From Coleophoma eucalyptorum (taxonomy: Eukaryota; Ascomycota; Leotiomycetes; Helotiales; Dermateaceae): a DNA stretch of 64,000 nt. Positions 55,849-64,000 of the stretch are shown here, in pieces; the first letter of the stretch is position 1, and every line of letters starts with the position of its first letter. The DNA lies in assembly GCA_026120035.1 (NCBI GenBank), contig JALRME010000024.1:372001-436000 (forward strand), written 5' to 3'. Both the position numbers and the translations under genes were made by a program. The notes under the pieces were generated by a model. That model saw nothing but the letters and a program-made list of their open reading frames with translations, did not search any database and had not been told where the DNA came from.

Positions 55849-57737
55849 AGAGACGATGAAACAGGTGGGACGTTTCTGCGATCGTCGTCGTATTAGCATT
55901 TCGGAATGGGACATGGATTCTTTCATGGCAGCATTTGGCATCGCATGGCATAGGCGTTTTCTATGGAAAGACCCCATGGAGTTTGGGTATGTATGGGATA
56001 TAGATAGATGGCTGGAAGGTTCACCAAACCCCTCTCGATAGATAGACTATACCCTAACAGATATAGATGTACGATTCACTTGGAGCTTGTCAAGGGTTCA
56101 TGGATGTTCGAGTTTTGTCCCAGTGCAGCAAGCAACACATGCAATTCCTCCCTGAGCAAATCCAGGTACCAGGTCGCTAAAGTTCATGATGACTGAAGCA
56201 ATTTTAGTGATTGGCTGACATAGTAGGTAGTGAATTGAGCCTAGTGAGTAAGGCAACGCCTCCCGTTGCACAGGCAGGTGAAGTTTATCCCATAATATGT
56301 CGAAATGAAAATAGCATTCGAAGTGCTGAGATTCAATCCAGAGTCTAGTTACAGTGTTTTATTTCAAATTCTAATCAAATCGAAAAGACCTTGCTGTTAA
56401 TATCATATTTATATCCTCAGGCTGATCTACGAACTCGTTTGTATCTACCTTGGAAATAAGGCTATCTTCGCCTATAAGACCTATATGAGCATGTTGCTGA
56501 TCTTTCTTATGCAGTTGGCAGTTGACCTATTTGAAGACAACCAGTGGAGGCTCTACTTCCAGTAGCACTACGTATTGAGCCTCTAGCTCAGGCAAGCCAT
56601 TTCGTAATCTTTATAAGCATGAACATAAGGTTAGTAGCGCCAGAGCGGTGTGTTCTCGAGGTTAAATTCAATGCCAGAATTCAGGTATGGCGATGGTAAA
56701 CCAGGAAAGAAAACTAGATAGAGAGTGACAGGTAGATGATCGTATAAGCCACTGCTTGAAGAGTTACCTACAACGTACGTAACCTTACTTCATAAGTAGG
56801 TAGTTGTAGCCGGGCACATGGCAGTATCGGCAAGATCTGCCACCTAACATCTACCGGAGCATTCCCGGTGAGATAGGCAGGCTTTCATTACTCAGGGTAC
56901 TACAGAACCTATGATTAGCCGTTCGAGAGTCCAAGCGTATCTTCTGCAGAGTTATCTGCCAAACGCGGTTTGAGGAAAGGATTTAATTCCGTCATAGAGA
57001 ACAATACAGATCTTATTTGTAAGTATTATGCTTGGTTCTCGCCGAGGCTCCATGAGTTTGACATTCGGAGGGCATTGCTACTGTTTTCTAAGCATTGAGG
57101 CAATTACTCCCTATACGTCTGAAGTGGCTCCGCTTCGGTCCACCGACCGGCCAGTGCGGTTCTTAAACATCCTCACGTTCTCATATAAAAGGATGCTGAT
57201 ACTGACTCGAAAGGCCAAGCTAATAGAATCGGGTACATACGAAGCTTTGTTTTCATCCCAAGGTTAAGCAGTACTCAAATAGAAACACGGTGCAAGGGTA
57301 TGGCCGATCAAGTCAAACAGGCCCCTGGTGCAGATCAAGAGGATGAGGTGGGAAGCATACAATAGTAGCTTGTTTGAGAATGTTATAGATGAGTGGACTT
57401 GAAGTTGATTCGAAGCAAGGAGATGTTTCGTGCGATGTGCAGACGATAGAGGGAGGGGCGGCTTCACATCAGACACAAGAATACGCGTTCATCCCACCTC
57501 GATGTTTTGGCATGGCCCGAAGTCGTGCAGCAAGACGTACCCCACTGACGATAATGTCCACCACCGTACCTTACATATATGCACCATTCGCACCTTGCTC
57601 CCTTCCTTCCATATCTCCTCATCACCAACACCTCCCCTCTTCACACATAAGTAATATACAATCGCGTTGAAATCCAGCCGGTCTGATATTTCTTATCTAT
57701 TATTCTATTCCTATTCCAGAATCCACAAACCGCAAAG
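55849..57737. other. 1.9-kb intergenic region with a possible gene relic
   Basis: No intact gene is seen. At about 57140-57267 the plus strand reads through a short stretch that recalls two separated parts of an ABC-transporter nucleotide-binding domain (see findings). The rest is AT-rich without coding signal. Confidence 0.4.
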
Positions 57738-58800
57738 ATGGTTGACCAAAAGCCAGAGTCCAAGAAAGGTATGATTGCAATTTTGCGACACAACTGCTGA
57801 GGACAACAACTAACATCTTGCGACATCACAGTCTGGACCACTCTAATCACCAACACAAAATACCTGTCTGGTCTCCTTACGCTGGACTACAGTTTGAAGA
57901 AGCACAACTCCAAATACCCCTTGGTCGCATTATACACCGACACTTTCCCAGCTGAGGGGCACGCCGCTTTGGAGGCGCGGGGTATCCCCAAGCAGCGCAT
58001 CGAGTATCTGCTACCAAGCTCGAGCAAGGACTACTCGGCCGACCCACGATTCTACGACTGCTGGTCTAAGCTACAACCCTTCAGCTTGACCGAGTATGAT
58101 CGCGTTGTTCAATTGGACAGCGATATGTTGGTCATGCAGAACATGGATGAGTTGATGGAGATGGAGCTCGACTCCCCAAGCCTGGCTGGCAAGGGCAAGA
58201 AGGTCTTCGCTGCTGGCCACGCTTGTGTGTGCAACCCATTGAAGAAAGCGCACTATCCTAAGGACTGGTAAGTCTCTCCCACCCTGATCTGCTCAGTCAC
58301 GTAAAAGCAATTCTGACCGTCTCCTCAGGGTCCCAGAGTCTTGCGCTTTCACCTCCCAACACTCCACTCCTGAAATCGCCCAAACCACCGGACCAGACCC
58401 TGCTGTCGGTCCCTTGGGCTTCATGAATGGCGGACTTCAAGTTGTCAACCCTTCCAAAGAGGTGTACGACCAGATTGTAGGCCACATGGAAGCAGATGCA
58501 GTGAACATGGATTTCGCCGATCAGTCTTTACTCTCGGATCTCTACAAGGGATGCTGGGTACCACTCCCATACATCTACAACGCACTCAAGACATTGCGAT
58601 GGGAGGGTGTTCACAAGGAGATCTGGCGCGATGATAAGGTTAAGAACATCCACTATATCCTGGCACCTAAGCCTTGGGATGAGATGGATGCTGAAGGTAA
58701 ATTCATCGGCTCCGATCCTACGCATGCTTGGTGGGTGGATTCCAATAACGAGCGCTTGGGTTTGGAGAAGGAGAAGGGTATTGCCAAGGATGGCTTCTAA
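57738..58800 (+). CDS. Glycosyltransferase family 8 protein (glycogenin/galactinol-synthase-like)
   Basis: The gene has three exons, 57738..57768, 57832..58267 and 58329..58800, giving 312 aa. The first exon encodes only MVDQKPESKK. The GT8 fold begins with VWTTLITNTKYLSGLLTLDY and SLKKHNSKYPLVALYT. The metal- and donor-binding DxD motif is in VVQLDSDMLVMQNMDEL at residues about 98-114. HACVCNPLKKAHYP, GPLGFMNGGLQVVNPSKEVYD, DQSLLSDLYKGCW and KTLRWEGVHKEIW follow. No signal peptide or membrane helix is visible, so it is probably cytosolic. Family members transfer glucose or galactose from UDP-sugars (glycogenin, galactinol synthase); which reaction applies cannot be told. Confidence 0.88.
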
Positions 58801-59276
58801 ATTTATTATTTGGCTCTGGTGGTTGCTTGATGAGATTATGATTGCGCGGGCATAGGAACAGGATGCATTGGGAAGGGTATTTGGGTTGCTAGACTATAGA
58901 TGGATCTCACACGATAAATAAAGTAAAAGTTCGAATCACACATATTAGAATTTAACTCCGGCTCCAATGGTGAAACTATGATTGACATGTAGTATCATTG
59001 ATCAGCTATGGAAAAGACTGCCGGCCAACACCCAGAATCCCGAGCGCCATGCTATGCTATGCCACCAGACTAACTCATAGAACACAAATCCTCATACACA
59101 TCAAAATAGGACCGGAAGATTGGAGGGATAAAAGTAGCTAAGCATTCATTGGCTATTCAACGCTACAGTTATCAACTCTACCTTCTCAATCAAGAGAAGG
59201 TGTCGAATTTCCTCCCCTCATTCATTCTTGACGAACGAATGTTTCTACTTCGAATCCATGGCTTTTAACGGCCAAT
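58801..59276. other. Intergenic, convergent 3' ends
   Basis: This is 0.48 kb between the convergent GT8 and eL22 genes. No gene is seen; it should hold both transcription ends. Confidence 0.5.
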
Positions 59277-60012
59277 TTACTCGTCATCATCCTCAGCCTC
59301 GTCGTTGACGACGTTGAAGAATCGGAGCTCGTAAACACCCTTGGAGGTAGAGACGACACGGAGCCAGTCACGGAGTTGTTGCTTCTTGAGGAACTTCTTT
59401 GTCCTATATCATCAAACACCCGAACGTTAGCGAAATTTCCTTTTTCGGAAAATCTCTCGCTGCTCGCGCCTAGGTGTAACTCACAAGTACTTCAAGTAAC
59501 GACCAGAGAATTGGGTGTGTGCGACAACCTCAATCTTTCCGTCACCTTGTTGAGAGATCTGGACGGTCTCGCCGAGGTTTCCAACACGGCCATCGACCTT
59601 GATCTTGTCCTGGAGGAACTTCTCGAAGGCGGAGACGTCGAAGATCTTGTCGCTGGCTGGCTGAGAAGCGTTGATGATGAACTAGGGGGTATAATTAGCA
59701 TTTGTAAAGCCTGGTGGAGGTGTGTACTATGTCTGTCGGAAATGGAACGACGGCTTCGTGTCAAGTTATTTACACCCATACGCCGCCCCGTCCATTCTCC
59801 CAGACCACAGATACAGTATCAATCGTAGCTGAACGGATGTGAACATACCTTCTTGGTGACCTTGGCCTGCTTGCCCTTGGAAGTCTTCTACACAGTTGAA
59901 AAATACATGATCAGCCTACTGTTTTACGCCACGAAATAATAAGGGCCAACAGCAAAGCGTCTCTTGCTCCGTCCCCCTCTCTTCAGGTGTCACATACAGT
60001 TGATGGTGCCAT
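59277..60012 (-). CDS. RPL22: 60S ribosomal protein eL22
   Basis: The gene has four exons, complement(59277..59403, 59485..59681, 59849..59887, 59998..60012), giving 125 aa. Exons 1 and 2 encode only MAPST and [13 protein letters not shown]. The core is [56 protein letters not shown] and [21 protein letters not shown], ending in the acidic tail DEAEDDDE. This is a full-length eL22, a large-subunit protein near the exit tunnel. Intron 2 is 167 nt and I saw no clear box C/D motif in it. A telo-box lies about 130 bp upstream. Confidence 0.95.
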
Positions 60013-60886
60013 TTTGAGTGATGGATGTCGTGGTCGCAAAGAAGTTGGAATATCCTGCGCCGTGGTCTTCGGGTTGTCGTGGGGTTTTAAATGGGAAGAA
60101 AAAGTTCTCGACTAAATTCAATGGACCCGTTGTGTGTCGCTTAGGGTTGATGTCACGGGACGTAAATTTTATGTTTATGTCAGCATGATCGCAATAGCCT
60201 CAGAGCATTGAACGTTGGTGATCGCCTGGAATTGTTGATCCATTTTGAGATCTTACAGCGTTAGTGATTCACTCATATCAAGTAATATAAAAAATTAAAT
60301 ATTGGGATCTTGGGATCTACCACTCGATATTCATGTCTCATACCTTCTGTCATTGCTTCTACTTTGCCAATTAAGTCTAGCCTCATATCATAATCAATCT
60401 AACACAAAACGTCTATTTAAAATCTTGGGACTTATTTTCATGGGTATCGTTAAGAATTCAATTAGAGTAGTTGTCTACTTTATCTACCATCTCGAACGAC
60501 ACAGAACCATAGCCCGTGGGCATACTGGCAACCCTCGCAGACGTCCAAAAGCAAATAAAGCAAACCATCGCAAATAAAAAAAAATGTGCTCCCGCACATA
60601 TGCAATTAATCAATCAATCCATGCTCTCGTGGGTATTCAGGTGTGGTATCGCCGCCAGAGTGTCATTCATTATTAAAGCCAGCCAGCCTTATCCATAAGA
60701 TTTGATGATGCGCCAAGCCTTGTGGTAGGGATAGCCGGAAGGTTCGGAACATGGATCAACCAAACGCCGTTGTCAGATGGGTAATCCGAAGTGGTGTCAT
60801 GAAACAAAAGTCGGGGCTTCATGAGGTAGTGGTAGGAAAGTCGGTTATGAAGAAGTGAGGTCATATTGTTCGTTGCGATGCGTCGA
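60013..60886. other. Intergenic between eL22 and PMP3
   Basis: The eL22 promoter occupies the first few hundred bp. The rest (to 60886) is AT-rich and holds the PMP3 3' end; no other gene is seen. Confidence 0.5.
60141..60148 (-). promoter_or_regulatory. Telo-box (AACCCTAA on the gene strand) of eL22
   Basis: TTAGGGTT on the plus strand, AACCCTAA relative to eL22, lies about 130 bp upstream of its ATG. Telo-boxes are known in ascomycete ribosomal-protein promoters, where Tbf1-type factors bind. Confidence 0.5.
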
Positions 60887-61201
60887 TCAATACTTCAGAA
60901 TAATGTACCTATTTCGCGGTCAGATTGCTGCGGTAACAGAAGAGAAATTATGATTAACGTACAAGGCGTGAATGATTCCAGGAATGTAACCCAAGATGGT
61001 CAACAGAATGTTGATCAAGAAATCAGCTCCACATCCGCGCTCGAGGAAGACACCAAGAGGTGGGAGAATGATGGCAAGAATAATCTTGCAGATATCGCTG
61101 ATAGCAAAGTCAGTACAACGAATGGGAATAAAAGAGTGCGCAACAGCGCCCAGCTGAACGCAGCGCATTCCGAATCTGGCTTACCTTGCGGTGAAAGGCA
61201 T
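60887..61201 (-). CDS. PMP3: Plasma membrane proteolipid 3 (PMP3/UPF0057)
   Basis: The gene has three exons, complement(60887..60908, 60963..61097, 61185..61201), giving 57 aa. The joined protein is MPFTASDICKIILAIILPPL for residues 1-20, then GVFLERGCGADFLINILLTI, and it ends LGYIPGIIHALYIILKY. Two transmembrane helices with the LPPxGVFxERGC hairpin between them define the family. PMP3 modulates plasma-membrane potential and salt/cation tolerance. Exon 2 ends inside a Leu codon (TT then a GTACGT donor); a donor three bases later would lose the C-terminus. Introns are 54 and 87 nt. The small exons make the gene easy to miss. Confidence 0.95.
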
Positions 61202-62876
61202 GATGTTAAGTTTATGGGGATAAACTACTGAAGCGGAAGATGTATAAGTTGGAGATTGGTAGGCAAGACTGTAAGTGATGCGATGTGGAAGATGGTGTAT
61301 GGAGGGAGAGGAGAAGAAAAACAAGCAGGATTCAACAGTATTTGTATCGCCAGGCGCCCGGCCAGAGCAGAGCGGAGCGCGGCAGGACTTGGCCCAGGTG
61401 TGGCCAGGAAACAGCAAACAACCAACCCTCCCCTGTCATCACCACCCGCCACAGGTTGCTATGACGCACGCCTGCTAAGTATGACGTTGCTGCCCTATTC
61501 TAGCTCTAGGCGCGACAACATAATGGACAGTGTTGCCCGAATATGCAGGCACAATTTGAGCCATCATGTAACCGCCGGCCGGCGGTCCCTCAGCGCTATT
61601 GCTATTTTCTGTACTCATTTGTCAGAAACCGATGCGAAGCCAGTAGTCATTGGCCCGCTCGCTCCTCTCAGATCGATCGGAAGTCTCTCAACAAGAGAGC
61701 AGTTGAGAGAGACTGTGGCTGTGGCTGTGGCGCAGTCGTACAGCATCAGCCACGCCTCTCGCCCTAAATCTCCCCAAAGCTCCCAAGCTTTCTAGACTCC
61801 CACTGCCACTTCTACAAAGCGTGGTGCCAATTACAAGATTCCTCAAAATCGCGTAGAACAGAATAAACTGGTTTTGGCTTCGTCATCTCCGAGTTTGCCC
61901 AGCCGCGGTTTCGGATGCGCAGGTCAAATGCCCAGACAAAGTGCTGCCGTAACTACCGTGTTGGGATATTCTTGGACAAGTCCTGTAAGTAGGGCTGTGA
62001 TGCGTGACCAGCAAAAAGGTGGGGATGTGGAGGATAGCCATGCACGCCACACCTTGCCACTGTGAGAGGGTCGGATATTACCATAGCAATGCGATTCTAT
62101 TTGGGCTGTTACGGTTGGTTCCTGGTCGGATTTGATACTATCTCAATGCGAAAATGACTGCTGACAGCACTGTGAAAAGTCCCTGATTTTATCTTGAGGT
62201 CATAGATTGCAGGCATCCGTCAGTTCCATTGCTAGTTCTCGATGGTTTGCGCTAAGGGTATCAAGGTGCACCTGTCCAACGTTCAACTCTCGGTCTTCTC
62301 AGCCCTGAAGCTTATTGCGTCTTGACTTGAATTTCTACAATGATATACTGCCATCTAAGATACGTTCTTTTAATAATCTAGACTTTGTATACTAAGTAAG
62401 CCACACATATACATACTCACTTTAGCTACCAATTTACAGGTAAAGTAAGTTGTAAGAAAAGCTTCTTGGCGCTGCAGGCATAATAGCCAATCTCCAACCA
62501 TCGTCCTTTTTATAGCCATGTTTCTATCAAATCTGAGCAAAGTTTTGGAGTGCAATAGATAAGGTACCTTGTGACCCGGGCGAATAGTATAGGCGCAATT
62601 CCGTTGGGACTCAAACATCTCATCCATTAGTATGGAGTCACGCGTAGTATTGAAGTAAAAACTTACACAGAGTACAGGATCGTGAACAGGAGCACTACAG
62701 TGTCAAAAACCATTCGCTGATACATAGTTAAATTCCCGTACCATATAATATCACGTGTTTACCATTATCGGCGAGGTCGGCAAGGTGATTGAATAACTTT
62801 ATGCACAGTTTGTATCCCATTTTTTTATTCTGCCCCTCCATCAACACTACAAATCTACCCCTCAGAGACCGCCAGT
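61202..62876. other. Intergenic, no gene seen
   Basis: This is 1.7 kb between the divergent PMP3 and Obg-like genes. A 179-codon plus-strand frame at 61256-61795 overlaps the PMP3 promoter and has no domain. The part from about 62330 is AT-rich. Confidence 0.5.
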
Positions 62877-64000
62877 ATGCCACGCGACCCCTTGATTGGA
62901 CTTGTAGGCAAGCCCTCGTCAGGCAAGAGTACAACATTAAACAGCTTGACAGATGCCTCCTCGAAGGTCGGTAAGTGACAGGCAATCTCTACACTTCCCA
63001 CTGCAGCGCTGAAAAAGACCAGGCAACTTTCCGTAGGCCTCCATGAACCCACTGAGCACTTGAGCTATACTGAGATCCTTATAGCTTCACAACGATCGAT
63101 CCGCAGCGTGCGATAGGCTATCTTCAGATTTCTTGCGCTTGCTCCCGATACAATCTCTCAGAAAGATGCAAACCCAACTATGGCGCGTGTATTGAAGGCC
63201 GCCGTTCTGTCCCCATTGAGCTCCTCGATGTGGCTGGTCTTGTTCCCGGTGCTCACGAGGGCAAGGGACTCGGTAATAAGTTCTTGGATGATTTGCGACA
63301 TGCCGACGCCTTGGTACATGTGGTTGATGTGAGCGGGACAACGGACGCCGAGGGAAAGGCTACAAGAGGATATGATCCGAGTCAAGACATAGTGTGGTTG
63401 AGGTCTGAGATTGTGCAATGGATTCGAGGAAACCTAATGCAGAAATGGGGCAGTATAAAGAGGAGGCATGTGGCCATTAAGGCTACGGCTGTGGAGACTC
63501 TGCAGGGTCAATTCTCCGGTTATGGAAGTACGGCGAGTGTTGTCGCAAGGACATTGGACAAACTCGCCCTGAAGGAACCTTTGGAGCATTGGAGTGATGA
63601 GACTATTGACAAGGTTGTCAATGCATTCACCGTATGGGCTCCTTCCCATGTCTTGAGAGCAACTCCTAACAACCAGGATAGGACGAGAAGTTCCCTACCG
63701 TCATCGCGCTGAACAAGATAGACCACGCAGATGCGGACAAGAATATCAGCAAGATTGCGAAGATGCAGGATCCTCAAAGCATAGTTTTATGCTCGGCTAT
63801 TTCAGAAGTATTTCTACGCAAACTTGCAAAGCAAGGGTTCATAAAATATACAGAGGGTAGTGAATTTGTGGATACGCGGGAAGATCTCATTGCCGACGGT
63901 GATCCTGAAGGTGGTGGGCTAAAAGAAATGGATGACAAGCTTAAGGGTAGGATTGAAAATCTGAAGGATATGGTCCTCTACCGATTTGGTTCGACTGGCG
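62877..64000 (+). CDS. Obg/OLA1-like P-loop GTPase, YGR210C type, 5' part
   Basis: Visible exons are 62877..62970, 63023..63032, 63085..63631 and 63682..beyond 64000; the gene runs off the window. Exon 2 is only 10 nt (GCAACTTTCC). The joined protein starts [20 protein letters not shown] with the P-loop GKPSSGKST. Next are [20 protein letters not shown] (switch region), [20 protein letters not shown] (G3) and [14 protein letters not shown] (G4 NKID). The YchF/OLA1-type Obg fold with a long insert before G4 fits the fungal YGR210C subgroup, which is close to archaeal Obg-like proteins. A C-terminal TGS domain is expected but lies outside the window. Its cellular role is poorly known, probably ribosome-linked. 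Confidence 0.92.

Noticed and set aside
59682..59848. Possible snoRNA inside the long intron of eL22
   Set aside because: No convincing C/D or H/ACA boxes were found by eye.
61256..61795. 179-codon plus-strand frame
   Set aside because: It overlaps the PMP3 promoter on the opposite strand and has no domain or splice context.
1..64000. CRISPR arrays, prokaryotic operons, prophage or intact transposons
   Set aside because: The DNA is fungal nuclear. No repeat-spacer arrays, terminal repeats, transposase or reverse-transcriptase segments were seen.
1..64000. tRNA genes
   Set aside because: No T-arm GGTTCGANNCC with a matching acceptor stem was found on reading; a tRNAscan-SE run would settle it.

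Overview
The window is nuclear DNA from a filamentous ascomycete (Pezizomycotina). Most genes are interrupted by introns of about 44-60 nt with GTRNGT-type donors, CTRAY branch sites and YAG acceptors. The fungal signature genes include two Zn2Cys6 regulators, PMP3, a GPI11-type protein, Maf1 and DAL5-type and sugar-porter transporters. A leotiomycete-like genome would fit the moderate GC and the gene set, but that is a guess rather than something shown. The exon joins below were worked out by hand from splice signals and family conservation. No alignment was run.

Layout. 1-664: 3' part of an OTT_1508-type deaminase gene. 2029-5011 (-): Sac-domain phosphoinositide phosphatase. 7057-8023: three-finger C2H2 protein. 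8024-11365: gene-poor. 11366-13103: Zn2Cys6 regulator. 14065-14751 (-): unknown membrane-anchored coiled-coil protein. 15142-16092: Bud32 kinase. 16386-17312 (-): glutamate-cysteine ligase regulatory subunit. 17814-18605: six-exon AP-1 sigma adaptin. 19963-20979: Maf1. 22000-23814 (-): DAL5-type anion:cation symporter. 24700-27074 (-): ten-exon sugar porter, divergent from a secreted GH27 alpha-galactosidase at 27863-29675. 29955-30356: Rid-family protein. 30867-31050: U2 snRNA gene. 31503-32378: translin. 32789-33583: Gpi11/PIG-F. 33584-38513: 4.9 kb with no supported gene. 38514-40480: amino-acid permease. 42565-43876 (-): Upc2-like Zn2Cys6 regulator. 44611-46401: Mgs1/WRNIP1. 46545-47252 (-) and 48048-48341 (-): two small disordered proteins. 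48884-50593 (-): gamma-tubulin, head to head with Nup85 at 50905-54201. 54763-55848: mitochondrial carrier. 57738-58800: GT8 glycosyltransferase. 59277-60012 (-): ribosomal protein eL22. 60887-61201 (-): PMP3. 62877-64000: Obg-like GTPase of the YGR210C type, cut by the window end.

Most genes are core housekeeping functions: splicing RNA, tRNA modification, Pol III control, clathrin traffic, glutathione, nuclear pore, microtubule nucleation and DNA damage tolerance. The clearest functional module is the divergent sugar porter and alpha-galactosidase pair. Its shared 788-bp promoter carries two CreA-type GTGGGG sites and a perfect 14-bp palindrome. The most easily missed element is the U2 snRNA gene, which has no ORF. 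I did not find a novel defence or mobile system. The less ordinary items are the U2 gene, micro-exons down to 8-10 nt, two in-frame stop-free introns (translin and GPI11), promoter motifs (telo-boxes and an MCB in a bidirectional promoter) and the deaminase fragment.
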